A DNA stretch of 27,230 bases, taken from Goniomonas avonlea (lineage: Eukaryota; Cryptophyceae; Goniomonadida; Goniomonadaceae). A program made the translations under genes and the position numbers. Below, piece after piece: positions 1-13,600 of this stretch (positions are counted from its first letter, which is position 1; each line of letters begins with the position of its first letter). The stretch lies in assembly GCA_003573635.1 (NCBI GenBank), contig QUTJ01031837.1:1-27230 (forward strand). The letters are read 5' to 3'. Below the pieces are notes generated by a model. That model ran no database searches, was not told the DNA's origin, and saw nothing but the letters and a program-made list of their open reading frames with translations.

Positions 1-1690
1 AGTCAGTGCCGACGCGGACTGCCGCGTGGAGGTGACCCGGGCGTCGAGGAGGACTGAGAAGTTCTGGCCGCAGCCGAAGGTCTGGGTGATGTCGCTGGCC
101 TGGATGCTGAGGGTGTTCTGGCACTTGGCGATGACTGTCACCTTGCGCGACGTGTCCATCCAGCAGCCGTTGGACATAACGAGCACCAGCACGTAGCGGC
201 CAGCGACGTCGGGGACAAAGAGCGAGGTCTCGTTGGCGACCCCGCCCCACTCGTTGGCAGGGATGTCCTTGATGTAGGTGACGTTCTTGTTGAGCACCAG
301 GTTGGACTTGCACGGCTTCTCAACCAGCGACCAGTACGTCACGGCGTGCGGGGCGCAGGTCTTGGCCACCACCACCGGAGGGGGCGTCGTCGCAGGGAAG
401 CGATTCACCGGAGGGGTGGGGCAGTCACGGCCGAGGTAGGTGATCGTCGCGGGGATCCCGAGGCAGTTCGGGAGCGCTGAGGGCCTGCGGCTGATGGTGA
501 CGGTGGAGAAGGAGTTGGCGGTGAAGGGGTTGGCGTAGGCCGGCACGACCTGGTCCGGCACGGCGCGCGCCGGGAAGGAGGTCGCGCAGCTGCTCGTGGA
601 CGGCGACGACGCTGTGCACAGGCACTCGACGTTGAGCGTGTACGGAGTCAGCTCCGTGTCCTTGCAGCCATCGTTGATGGTCAGCTTGACGATGTAGGAG
701 CCGGCGCCGAAGGGCACGAAGGAGACCTGCGTGCCGTGCCCGTTGGAAATGCCAATCGCGGTGTTGTTGTACAGCACGGTCCAGGTGTACGTCAGCGTGG
801 TGTGCGGCGCGGGCGCGTTCACGTTGGCCTTGAGCGTCTGCCGGCCCCATTGCAGCGGGGTGGTGTAGTCCTGGGGCGACATCGGCACCACGCTGATGGT
901 GCCCGACACCGTGCCGCACGTCGCGACGTACGTCTGCGTGAGGCAGATGGCTGGGCCGCAGCCTGCGGTGCCGCAGACGCTCACCTTGTACGTGCCGGCC
1001 TTGTCCGGCGTGAAGCAGCTGTGGTACTCGGTGGACCCAAGCGTGGAGGTCAAGACGGTGGTGTTGTCGGTGCTCGTGAACACCTTGGTGCTCCGGGAGT
1101 ACGCGGTGGTGCGCAACACTGACACAGTGGGCTGCCAGTACGGACGGTAAGGCGGGGTGCCTGTCAGCGCGAGGACCTTGTCGTTGCTCATCCAAGTCGT
1201 GAGCGTGGAGGTGCCGGTGGACACCGTGTTCACCAGCGTCACGTTGGTCTGCGTCGGCGGAGGGCTCACCGTGCGGGCCCACATCGAGCCTTCGGGGCTG
1301 TCCACCATTGTCCACGTGTACGCGACGCCAGCAGTGGTGAACTTGGCCTCCATGTTGACCGTCTGGAACGCCAGCGCTGTGTAGTCGAAGGGCGAGTTGG
1401 TGGTGCCCACCGTCGTGCCAATGGTGGAGGTGATGGCCGTTGTGGAGATCAGAGCCGGGCACTTGAACTCGTACGACACGGCAGCCGTGACCGGGTTGCT
1501 GCAAGCGGCGCCGTCCTTGGCAGTAACGTAGTACGATACCGTCGACGAGCCTCGGGCGCTCGGCACCCCGGACGTCTCCACCACCATGCACGACCCGGTC
1601 ACAGTGCGCGCCGTGCCTGTCGCGGGCGCGACGTAGAAGGTGACCGTGCTGAGCTGCACCCAGCTCCACGAGGCAAACTTAACCATGCCC
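1..1690 (-). other. Four or more PKD/Ig-like modules, left-edge group
   Basis: Approximate spans: 1455-1690 (SYYVTAKDGAAC...C), 915-1455 (FTPDKAGTYKVSVCGTAGC...C), 607-915 (FVPFGAGSYIVKLTINDGC...CLC) and 103-606 (FVPDVAGRYVLVLVMSNGC...KC). A further module begins at 102 (TQTFGCGQNFSVLLD) and is cut by the window edge. The 103-606 span contains a proline-rich stretch (ATTPPPVVV). Sequons occur at NVT, NTT, NNT, NET and NFS. The C-terminal remainder lies left of the window. Confidence 0.6.
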
Positions 1691-4600
1691 AGGTACCGAG
1701 TAGCCTCGACCGTTTGCTCGGCAGAGGCGGAAGACGTCGGGTAGGTCGGGACGGTGTTGCCGGTCGGCGCCACAACGCGATCGGTGAGGCGGAAGCGCAC
1801 GGTGTTGCAGTTGGACTCGTAGGTCATGTACTGCATCAGCTGCGTGTCGCCGGTGGACCTCGGCATGTGCGTCAGAGCGACCTTGCGAGGGAACCCGTCG
1901 TTGGCCGTGGTGCCCACCATCGTCGGGATCTCGTACGTGCCGGTGGACGACTGCTGTATGGCCGCGTTGGTCGAGCAGTTGGACAAGCGGTAGAAGGCCG
2001 CGCCGTAGAAGAGCCAGTTGGCGCGGCAGTACGTCGTGCCAGACTGCACGGAGCGGCCGGTGAAGGGCATGAGCTGCAGGTCGGAGCGAGGCGAGTACGC
2101 CGGCCGCTCGTTCTGGTTGGCCCAGGGCAGACCGAAGAAGTCCGCGGGGGTCCACTTGAAGTTGACCTTCTCGAACGACGTCACCAGGCCCGTGGTGGCG
2201 AAGTACGTCACGTGCGCGCCGGCAGAGAAGTTGGGCTGGCGCAGGAGGAAGGACGCCTGGAAGCCGTCAGACGGCACAGCGGTGCCCATCTTGGCAAAGG
2301 TGATCTGCAGAAGCTGGAACGCGTGCATGAAGGGCTGCGTGGACGTGGTCCTGGGCGGGTTGAAGAAGGTGTTGGTCGGCCCGGACGTGTACGTCAGGAC
2401 GCGCGTGCACGTCGTCATCAACGGGGAGCCCGAGTCGGTGCAGCCGGCACCTGTCAGGCGACCAGCGTACATGCCACGCGCGCTCTGGGCAGCCGTGCCG
2501 TCGGCGCAGCCGATGACGTGGAGGGTGAAGGTGTTGTAGAAGAAGGTGAACACCAGGGTGCACCCGGTGAGGCTGCTCGTGACCGTCACGTCCGTCGCCG
2601 TCCAGGACCCGAAGAAGATTCGCGGGTCAGTGTTGGCACCGACGCGCAGGCCGCAGGCGGACGGGGGCGAGTTGGCGTTGAGGAGCTCAGGCACGTTGCT
2701 CGGGGGCCCTTGGTTGGGCAGGAAGGACTGGCACATGGAGAACTCTGTCCGCGACTCGGCCGTCAAGTACCCCGTGGACGCCGGGCCGAGGGTGACGTCG
2801 AGGGTGCCGGTGACCGCCCACCGCCACTCGCCGAAGCGCTCAAGGCGCACGCCGGTCGGGGTGGACTCGAACACGACGGAAAGCAGCTGGGGCGACGTCC
2901 CGGTCGGGCGCGGGGTCTCGTCGAAGGTGATGATGCCCTGGTAGTACCCGGCGCCCAGTCGGAACCGGCTCGTCGCGCAGGCGTCGGTTCCGTTGTCGTA
3001 CATGCCGTCGAGAGACAGCATGATGGTTGTCCCGTACACAAAGGCGGCGGCGGTGCAGTACACTGCGACGCCCGGCGTCGGCTGGAGAACCTGCTGCCAG
3101 GACCCGGAGAAGTACGGCGCGCGGCTCGGGACAGTGGTGGCCCCGGCGATGTCCGAGTTCCGGACCATCGTGCCGCCGTCGAGCAGCATCTGCGGGAAGG
3201 TCTTGTCCGAGGTGTCCCAGTTCACTGCGCTCTTGGCGCCGTTGTTGATCTTGGCCCACAGCGCCGTCTCCGCCGTGACCTTGCACGTGCCTTGGATCCG
3301 CACGCCCTTGACGGCCACGCGGCAGCCGTCGGACACGAGCAGGTACACGTACATGGCGGCCTCGTCGCCGGGCAGTGCGTACCCGAAGTTGGCGATGGTC
3401 GACGAGTAAGCGGTGGGCCGGGCCGACAGGACAGAGTTGGGGTCGGAGCTGTTGGAGACCACCCAGTGGGACCACAGCACCGTCGCGCTGTTGGATGTCC
3501 CGGCGAGCGTGACGGACTCGTGCTTGGTCACGCACGGCATCACACCGTCGGCGTCGCACACGTGGATTTGCGCCACGCTGATGGTGTCCGTGCCGTTGAT
3601 GGACGCCGTGATGGCGGCGGAGCAGGCCAGGTTGAAGGTGCCCACGGTGGAGTTGCGAGCCTGGCACCCGTCCGTGACGGAGCCGCGGACAGTGTAGGTC
3701 CCCTCACGCGACGTCAGCGCGACACCGATGCCGCTGGTGCACACGGGCGGCCGGTTGGTGGTCACGCCGGGAAGGCACATGATGTCGTTGAAGTACGGCA
3801 CAAACGACGCCTGCTGCCGCTCGGTGTTGAACTGGGCCGTGAAGGTGTACACAATGCTCGTGCCGGTCTCGAGCCAGAAGGCCCACTTGAAGAGGTCGCG
3901 GTTGGGGTCCATCGTCCCCTGGTCCTTGAGCGTCATGACCACGGTCACGTTGGGGTAGGTCGGCTGCGACGAGTGGTACTTGAAGTCCAGCGTGCTCACC
4001 ACCGCGTGGGTCGTCGTGTCAGTGTACGTCATGACCGCGGCGGGATTGGCGAGCTGGTAGTAGCAGGTCTGCTGGAAGTTGGCCACGGCTTTGGTGATCC
4101 AGCACTGGGTGTGCGCCACCACCTCGACCTGCCAGAGGCCGCTCCAGTCCGGAGTGAAGTACACGGCCGACTTGCTCGTGTTCACGGAGCCGAGGTTGCC
4201 CGCCTGGAAGAGGTAAGGCAGGTTGGTGGTGTCCGGCGCGAAGCCTGGACGCTCGACGGCGCCCCACGGGTAGGGGATGGCCGGCACAGTGATGAACTTC
4301 CACGAGTACAGGGGCGAGAAGTCGGTGAAGTTGTTGGCAGGGCCGACGGGCCAGGCCTGCGCCATCACGGTCTCGAAGGTGCCGGTGGTCTTGTTGGCGG
4401 TGGTCGGGTTGGTGTTGCACATGGCGGCGACCGGGACGTACGGGGTGCACAAGACGTCAACTGGGACGACGTCGGTGACTTGCGGACAGGTGGTCGCGAG
4501 GCGAGCCTCCACGTTGTACCGGCCCGAACACATGGCCACGTTGCTGACGTGGAAGGTGGGCGTGGCGGTGTTGAAGTTGACGAGCTGCACCCAGCACCAC

Positions 4601-7600
4601 AGCACCCGGTCGGTGACGGTGGTGGTCGTGGTCGACTCGTTGAAGGTCCGCACACTCAGCGTCTCCCAGCCTGAGGCGTTGGTGTACGAGGAGGTGCTCG
4701 GCGCAGCAAAGCCCATGCGCGGGTAGGTGTAGCCGTACAGCTTGTTGTTGGTGTTGTTGGTCGTGAAGGGCTCCGCAGCGAAGACGGTGGCAGTGGCCTG
4801 CGTCGGGCGCACCGACCACCACTTCCAGGTCTTCACGTTGCCGCTCACCGTCGCCTCAACCTCAAAGCTGCCCATGGCGGTTTGGACGTCGGGCGTGAAC
4901 ACAGGCTGCGTGGGCCCCGTGGTGGCGTACGGCAGAGTCGTGAGCGTCCAGTCCCACCCGGGTGTGAACGCCCCCGACAGCGTGGTCGCGATGCCTGCTT
5001 GGAGCTGCGTGTAGCCGGTGCTGAGCTGGCCAGTCGGGCGAACGGTGGCCACCCAGCCGGCCGTGGTGGTGGCAGAGCACGGGCACTTGACGTTGACTGT
5101 GTAGTTGACCGTCCGCACCTCGCACCCGTCGGTCACCGACAGCGACACGATCGCGGTCCCCATCAGACCGGTCCCGGCAGTGAAAACGGCCTCGGTGGAG
5201 TCGACGTTTGTGATGTTGCAGCCCGAGGGCCCGCTGATGTAGCACCACTTGTACACCAGCGACACGTTGGCGTACGCAGCCGGGACTGGGTTGGGCAGCG
5301 TCACGTTCTGGCCGAGCTCCACGTCGACTGTGTGCGACTTGATTGCTCCGTCGATGACCCTAGAGCACGACGCGTCGACCACGTACTTGCCCTGCACCCA
5401 GCCGCACTTGTCCTGGTAGTGGACCAAGAACTTGTACAGGCCAGGCCCGGGCGGGGTGAAGGTCCCGGTCGTAGTGGTGGCCGACGGCACAAACGAGCCA
5501 GCGGGCAGATTGGAGGGGACACTCGGGATGCTGCCGCCGTACGCGGCGAGGATGACGCCGATGGACTGGAGCGCGGAGGACCCAGAGGTGACCAGGGAGG
5601 TGAGACGGGCCGTGGCGCGCGCAGCTTGGGTGGCGCCGGCTGCCTTGTTGATGATGAAGTTGATGGTCACCTGCGTCGGGTTGGGGCTGGTGATGTCCTG
5701 CAGGAGCCTGCGGCGGGGAGACGACCGGAGCGAGACCGGCGCTGACGCCGCCGACGTGGGCGGCTGAGACGGGTGCCAGCGAGAGGGTCGGCGGACGGAG
5801 CGCATCAAGGGCTTGTCGTAGGCCTGGTTGAAGCAGTTGACGGTGCCGCAAGAGATCTGCAGCGTGGTGATCTGGCCGTTGCTGCCGGGGATGCCGACAG
5901 AGGTGACGCCCATGTCGCGCAGAGAGGTAGTGGCTGCCTTGGTTGTGAAGATAGTGGCGGCGGTGTTGGTCAGCGCGGTCTCAGCGTTCGGGTTGTCGAC
6001 CACCACCCACTTCACCACGATGGAGCCGGCCGCGATGGACGTGATATTGATGTTGGCCACAGTGAGCCCGGCGATGCCCGAGTTGGTGAGAATCTCGAGG
6101 CAGGTCGTCTTGAAGTCTTGCTGCGCCACAGTTCCGAACGACTCGATGGTGCGGGCCATGACCATGGAGATGAGTGGCTGGCACTTGACGCCGTCGCCAT
6201 ACGTGTTGGGCGGGCAGTCGCCGCAAGTGCGAGTCGTCGCGCCGGTGCCTGTGCAGGTGACGCCCTTGTAGCAAGGGCTGGATGCGCAAGGGTCGGCGCA
6301 CCCGTTGGGTCCGCGGCCGTCGCCGAACAGCGGCGGCACGCACGCACCGCACACCCAGGAGCTCACGCCCGTGCCTGTGCAGGGGAGGCCAGGGTAGCAG
6401 GTGTTGGAGTTGGTCTTGCACGGGTCGGTGCACCCAGCGGAGCCACGACCGTCTCCAAAGAGGCCAGACGGGCAGGTCCCGCAGGTGTACTCGGTCACGG
6501 TTTTCTTGGTGCAAGTCACGCCCGGGTAGCACGGATGGGAGGAGCACGGGTTGGGGCCGGCCGACGAAGCGCCGAGGACTGGTGTGGTCATGTCGGCCTT
6601 GAAGATGGCCTGAGGCCCGGTGGCGACGATGGTGGGGGTCACAGGGGTCTGCGCTGAGATGCTGTTGATGACGGTGATGGTGACCGAGGTGTCGCTGGTC
6701 GACGGGGCAGCCTGCGCCGCGGCGACGGTCAGAACCAGGGAGCCGGTGGCCTGCGTCCAGGCGCCTGTGTTGCCAAAGATGGCCGGGCTGGTGCCTCCCA
6801 GGGCGATGCTGTTGGTTGACGCCGTCTGCGTCCCAGTCAGTCCCGAGATGGTCACCTGGGTGCCGGGTGTCAGAGCGGCGTTGGGGCGGAAGGTGAACGT
6901 CAACACGTTCTCGCCGCCCTGGATAGACGAGCTCTCGGAGTTAGACTTTGTGCTCCAGATGGCAGTGGAGCCTGTCAGCACTGAGCCAGTCGACGGCGCC
7001 GAGGGGATGGGCGTGGAACCGGTTGCGGACACGCGCACGCTGGGCGCGGTCTGCGATGCGGTCGGGTTGGTCAAGACCACAGAGAAGACAATGGGTGACG
7101 TGGAGGGCACGGCTGCGCTGAGGGTGAAGGTGAGCGTGCCCGTGCTCTGGACCCAGACGCCCTTGCCGCCGAGTGCTGCTGCGCCGTTGCCGGAGACGGA
7201 CAGCGCCGAGGAGCTGGCTGTCAGAGTGCCAGTCATTCCGGTGATCTGGATGTGGGCACCAACGTCAATGTTGGCGTTAGGCTGGAGGGTGAAGGTGAGC
7301 GTGTTGACGGCAGACTGCACAGTCGACGACTCCGCCACAGTGTTGACGGTCCACCGGCCCGTGGTGACCGTGGCAGCACCGAGCACAGGGGCGCCTGGAA
7401 CGCGGAGCGTGCCGATGGGGTTGGAGCCGGTGGCGGTCACACTGGCAGACACAGCGGGCTGCGACGCAGCAGGGTTGGTAAGCACAAAGGAGACCACCTC
7501 GGTCGCGTTGGCGCTCACAGACTGTCCCGAGGCAATGGTGAGCGAGAGAGTGCCGGAGGTCTGAATCCACCCGCCAGTCTTTCCGAAGAGGGCAGAGCTC

Positions 7601-10600
7601 GTGACAAGCGCGGGCGTGTCCGCGGTCTGCGTCCCAGTGAGTCCAGTGACCAAGATGATGTCGCCGGCAGTCTGCGGCACCGATGGCGAAATAGTTAGCG
7701 TCAGGGTGTTCGACGCTCCCTGGATGGTCGAGGACTCGCCGATGGCAACGGAGGTCCAGCGCCCGCTGGGTGCAGTGCCGGCCGCCAAAATAGGCAGAGT
7801 CATCCCGATCAGGGCGATGGGGTTGGAGCCCGTCACTCCGATGGACGGCGTGACAGTCGACGAGGCAGTCTCACGGTTGATCACAACGAAGGTCATGGTC
7901 ACCGACGAGCCGACGGGGGCCGTCAGGGTGACCATGATCGTGCCGGTCGACTGTTTCCAGACGCCGGAGGTGCCGAAGGGTGAGGTCACTGGCAGAGCTG
8001 CGTTGTCGGGTGTCTGTGTACCCAGGAGACCAGAAATGGTGAGGACGTCACCAACGGCCAGAGGAGCACTCGGCTGGATCTGGAACGACAGGGTGTTGTA
8101 GCCGCCCTGCAGGGTGGAGCTCTCAGCATCTGTACGCGTGATCCAGGTATTCGAAGGCGCCGTGGTTGCAGCGAGAACAGACGCGGAGAGCGGAGTGGCC
8201 GCGATGTCAGCGACACCTGTGGCCGCAACCCTCGGGAGTGAGCCGCCGGAGGCAGTCACTGGGTTGACCAGCGAGATTGAGACGACGGTGTCCGAGCTGG
8301 CGGGCATGGCCGTGGCCACGGTGAGGACCAAGAGTCCCGTTGCTTGGGTCCAGGCGGCGGTGGAGCCGAAGGACGCAGCAGAGGAGCCGGAGACGGGGAG
8401 CGCGGCGTTGTCGGGGGTGAGCGAGCCCGTCAGGCCGGAGATGCTCACCTTGTCGCCCTGCGGCAGTCCAGCGCTGGGCTTGAGGGTGAACGTGAGCAGG
8501 TTGTTGCTGCCCTGCACAGTGGAACCCTCAGCGACGACCCTGGTGGTCCAAGACATGGGCGTCGCCGCGGCCAGGACAGCGCCGCTCGCCGGCACAGCTG
8601 GAATGTTGATCGTGCCGCTCACCGACACGGTTGGCGTGACGGCCGGCTGTGCCATGGCAGGGTTGAGCAGAGACACAGACACCACGGTGTCAGAGGTCGA
8701 GGGCATGGTGGCGCTAACAGTCAGGAGCAGAGTACCGCTCGCCTTGGTCCACACGCCCTTGCCAGCAAACACGGACGCACCGTTGCCGGTGACTGGGAGT
8801 GCTGGATTGTCCACGGTCTGGGTGCCGGTCAGGCCGACAATCATGACGCTGCCGCCAGCAGTGACCGCGGCGGAGGGTCGAAGGGTGAAAGTGATGGCGT
8901 TGGGCTGACCTTGGATGGTGGTGGTCTCGCCGACTGTGTTGGTCACCCACGACGACGCGCCCGAGAGGATGGGAGTGGTCATCGGCGCACGCAGGATCGG
9001 CATGGTGCCCATGGCCTGCAGGAAGGGAGTGACGGGAGCCTGGACCTTGCCGGGGTTGACGAGGTCCACCGAGAACACGTTGTCGCCGGCAGCCACGGTG
9101 CGACCGGCGGCGACAGTGAGCGTCAGGGTTCCGGTTGCCTGAACCCACTTGCCACTGCCTCCGAAGAGCCCGCTGTCGGTGACGGCGAGGGCGGTGTTGT
9201 CTGCGGTTTGTGTACCAGTGAGGCCAGAAACCTGCACGAAGTCGCCCGCGACCAGGGCGCTCGAGGGCCGAATGGTGAAGGTGATCTTGTTGGCCTGGTT
9301 AGCAGCCGTGCTAGCCTCAGAGTCGATGCGGGTGATCCAGGAAGCCGTGGACGTGTCTGCAGCGCCGAGGATGGCCGTGGACATTGGGGCAGCAGCGATC
9401 GGCAAAGTGCCGCTGCAGGCCAGCGTTGGCACCACGGCAGTCTGACCGCTTTCCGAATTGGTGAGCTGAAAGCTGATCTGAGTGTCCGCGTCGCTGGGAA
9501 TGGCGAGCTTGGCGGTCAAGGTCAGGGTACCGGAGGCTTGGACCCAAGCACCCGTGGAGCCGAACGTGGCCGCACCGGTGTTGGTGATCGGGAGCGCCGC
9601 GTTGTCAGAGGTCTGGGTGCCGGTGAGTCCTGCAACAGTGACAATGGTGCCGACGGCAAGGACAGCGCCCGGGCGCATGGTGACGGTGATGGTGTTGAAC
9701 CCGCCCTTGATGGTGGAGGACTCTTGGTCCATCTTGTTGATCCAGGCGCCCAGAGCGGACGACAGGATGGCGGCACTCATGGGCGCAGCGCGGATGGGGT
9801 TGGTCCCTGTGGCCGACAGCTGTGGGGTCACGGCAGTTTGAGGCGTGGCCTTGTTCCTGACCACAAAAGAAAACGTGGTCGGGGAGCTGTTAGGCACAGT
9901 GGCAGTCACGGCCAACGACAGGGTGCCAGTGTTCTGCGTCCACTTGCCAGCGCTGCCAAAGAGGTTGGCGTTGGTACCGGCAAGAGCAAGCGCAGTGTTG
10001 TCTGCCGTCTGCGTCCCAGTCAGGCCTGTGATGGTGACGCTGTCACCCGCCACGAGGGTCGCAGAAGGCTGGATGGTGAAGGAGAGGGTGTTGTCAACAT
10101 TCTGCACACCGGTGGACTCCGACACAGTCTTGAGCGTCCACGTGGCTGTGGGCGCCGCGCTCGAGGACAGGATCGCGGTGTTGAAGGCCGCTTCCCGGAC
10201 AGGGTTGGCGCCTGTGGCAGTGGCCACCGGGGTGACTGCAGCTTGGGCCGAGGCAGGGTTGGTCAGCTTGATGAAGAAGGCCGTGTCCGCCGTGTTGGAG
10301 ACAGCAGAGGAGACGACGGAAAGCACCAGGGTGCCAGTGTTCTGCGTCCACCCACCGGTTTGGCCGAAGATGGCCGAGCTGGTCCCGCCCACAGCCAGGT
10401 TGGTGGAGTCGGGAGTCTGAGAGCCTGTCAGCCTGGAGATGGTGATCTTGTCGCCAACAGGCAAGACCTTGCTCGGCTTGATGGTGAAAGTGATGGTGTT
10501 GAAGGCGCCGGCCACCTGGGAGTTCTCGCCGTTGGCGACGGTCAACCACGTCTCCGTGGCCGCGCCAGACGACGACAAGATCGCAGTCGACATTGCCACA

Positions 10601-13600
10601 GGCGCAATCGGGCTGGTGCCACCCGCAGACAGCGTCGGGGTCACGGCGGTCTGAGCCACACCCTTGTTTGTGAGCACAACAGCAAAGGTGGTGTCGGCAG
10701 TGACAGGCACAGTCTGGCTCGCCGCGACGGTGAGCAACAGAGTGCCCGTGGCTTGCGTCCACGCGCCAGTGTTTCCGAAAACCGCCGCGCCCGTGTTGGT
10801 CAGCGCCAGGCTGGGCGAGTCCCCAGTTTGGGAACCAGTCATACCGGTCACAGTGACAGTGTCACCCGCAACAAGCGCCGTGTCGGGCTTGATGGCGAAC
10901 GTGATTGTGTTGAAGCCTCCAGCAACGCTGGCGCTCTCGCTGTCAGTCCTGGTCACCCATTGCGCACTTGGAGCTGCGGAGTAGCTCAAGATGCCTGAGG
11001 ACATGGGCGTCGCGGCGATGTTCATCACACCCGACGCCTGGATTGTGGGGGTCACCGCCGCCTGCTGCGTGATGCCGTTGAGCAGCACGATGCTGAACAC
11101 CGTGTTGACATCCTTGCTGACGCTGTCGCCGCCCGCCACAGTGAGCACGAGCGTTCCCGTGTTCTGCGTCCAAGCACCGGTGGACGAGAAGCGAGCGCGG
11201 TCGGTGCCTCCGACCGGCAGCGCTGCTGTGTTCACAGTGCCGGAGTTGACCATGCCAGAGATTGTCAGGGTCGAACCAGCACCGATGGTGGCGCTGGGCT
11301 TGACTGTGAACGAGATGGTGTTGAACCCACCGCGAGTCTGCGAGGTCTCCGAGACCGTCTTCATGCTCCACACGGGCGCCTCGCTGGCGCTGAGGATGGC
11401 CGTGGACATGAGGCCCAGGTTGGCAGCAATGATGACACTGCCGGACGCCGTGAGGGTGGGCACGACGGCAGGCCGTGACGTGGCGCTGTTCACGACGGTG
11501 ATCGCGAAGACGGTGTCGGTGCTGCTGCTCACGGTTTGCCCGCCCGCAACCGTAAACACAGCAGTGCCAGCGGCCTGGGTCCACGCGGCTTGGTTGCCAA
11601 ACACAACACGGTTGGTGCCGGTCACCGGCAGCGCTGTGCTGTCGGCGGTCTGGGTGCCTGTGAGACCCGAGATCGTGACCTTGTCGCCAGCGTCCATCTG
11701 CGCGCTGGGGCGAATTGTGAAAGTGAGGGTGTTCTGATCGCCCTGGATCTTGCTCGACTCGAAGTCGACCTTGGTGGTCCACGTGGACGTGGCAGAGAGA
11801 ATTGGGGTCGTCATCGGGGTGCTCAGCACCGGGGTGTCGCCGGTTGCCGAGATGGTCGGTGTCTGCGCGGCCTGCGGCGCCGCGGGGTTGTTCAACACGA
11901 CGCTCACTGACGTGTCCACGGAGTTGCTGACAGTCTGCGACGTCGCGACCGCGAGCACGAGGTGCCCGAGGCTCTGCTTCCAAATTGCAGTGCTGCCAAA
12001 GGTGGCAGCGCCTGTCCCAGTGACAGCCAGCGATGCGGTGTCCGTCGTGGTGGAGCCCACGAGACCGGACACGGTCACGATGGTGCCACTGGTCAACGCC
12101 GTCGTGGGCTGGAAGGTGAAAGAGAGCGTGTTGGCTTGGCCAGGCTTGGTCGAGGACTCGGCGTCCGTCTTGGTGCTCCACGTCACTGTTGGAGCCTGGC
12201 TGGCCTGGAGCACCACTCCATTGTCCGTCACGATGTTCTCGAGCTTGATGGGAGTGCCGCCAGAAGCCTCGATCGTCGGGACGGGCGTGGTCGTTTGCTG
12301 CGTCGTTGGGTTGGTGAGCGCAACCGCCAGCACGGTGTCCATACTGTTGCCAACAGTCTGGCCGGAGGCCACCGTCAGGACCAAGCGACCAGGGGCCTGG
12401 GACCACTTGGCGGAGGACCCGAACACGGCCGCGTTGGTGCCGGTCACAGGCAGCGCGGTGGTGTCGGCAGTGAAGCTCCCTGTGAGGCCGCCGATGGTGA
12501 TGAGGTTGCCGCCAAACAGCGGCGCGGTCGGCTTGATGGTGAAGGTGAGAGTGTTGGTGCCGCCCTGAATGACCGACGACTGGAACACGCGCTTGGTGGT
12601 CCAGGACGCCACAGGGGCAGTCGCGCCAGTGAGAACGGCGGCGCTCATCGGCACCTGCGGGATCAGGGCCGTTGCAATCTTCGGGGTCACGCCGCCCTGG
12701 AGCGCCGCGGGGTTGGTCAGCACTGCAGTCACAACCTGATCGACAGTGCTCGGGATCGGGCCGGTTGCAGTGAGGACAAGCGTTCCGGTGGCTGCCGTCC
12801 AGGCCGCCGCCGTCCCAAACAGAGGAGGCTGGCCGGAGGTAATGGGGAGCGACGCGGAGTCTGGCGTCTGTGTGCCTGTCAGACCGGAGATGGTGACCGT
12901 GGTGGCACCGAGCGTCGAGCTGGGCTTGAAGGTGAAGGTGAGCGTGTTGAGGCCACCGCGAACCGTGGAGCTCTCTGTGACTGTCTTTGTCACCCACGAG
13001 GCCTGGGAGGCACCGAGAACAGATCCCGTCATGCTGGTCGCCTCGATGGGGTTGGACCCGGAGACTGCCAGCGTGGGAGTCACAGCATTCTGCGACGAGG
13101 AGGGGTTCTTGAGCACCACGCTGCAGACCGTGTCCGCAGAGATGGGCGACTGCACAGTGAGGACCAGTTTGCCGTCGGCCATAGTCCAGGCGCCTGTGGA
13201 GCCGAAGGAAGCCGCATTGGTGCCTCCGACCGGCAACGCCTTGTTGTCTGCCGTCTGTGACCCGGTCAGCCCGGCCACTGTGACCAAGTCGCCCGTCGCG
13301 AGGCCGTTCGTCGGGCGAAGCGTGAAGCTGATGGTGTTGTCCGCGTCCTGGACCTGAGAGGCTTCACCTACCGTCTTGGTGGTCCACGTGTTGGTGGGGG
13401 CCAAATTGGCACTGAGCAGGGCTGCGGTCATGGGCGTGGCCGGCAAGGGGACAGCGCCGGTCGCTGAGATTGTCGGCGTAACACCGTTCTGAGCGGCAGC
13501 GGGGTTGGTGACCTTGAACGAGAAGACCGTCGTCGCGGTCTCAGAGATTGCAGTCTTGACCCCGAGGGCGAGAGTGCCTGTGTTCTGTGTCCAGGCACCG

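Noticed and set aside
425-1669. A 414-codon minus-strand open frame rich in His and Arg
   Set aside because: It is the shifted-frame shadow of the PKD-like region. The overlapping real frame has ordered FTPD and DGC motifs, paired cysteines and sequons.
1714-4674. A 986-codon plus-strand open frame
   Set aside because: It lies in the codon-aligned antisense frame of the giant gene, is full of Arg, Gly, His and Val without domain pattern, and vanishes where the sense gene uses TTA, CTA or TCA codons.
8344-10998. An 884-codon plus-strand open frame over the repeat array
   Set aside because: It has the same codon-aligned antisense origin. Its apparent repeats only mirror the sense repeats.
10943-12997. 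A 684-codon minus-strand open frame
   Set aside because: It is shifted by one base from the real frame. Its HLHLQA- and SDRHTD-like repeats are out-of-frame readings of LTFTFKP and SGLTGTQT.
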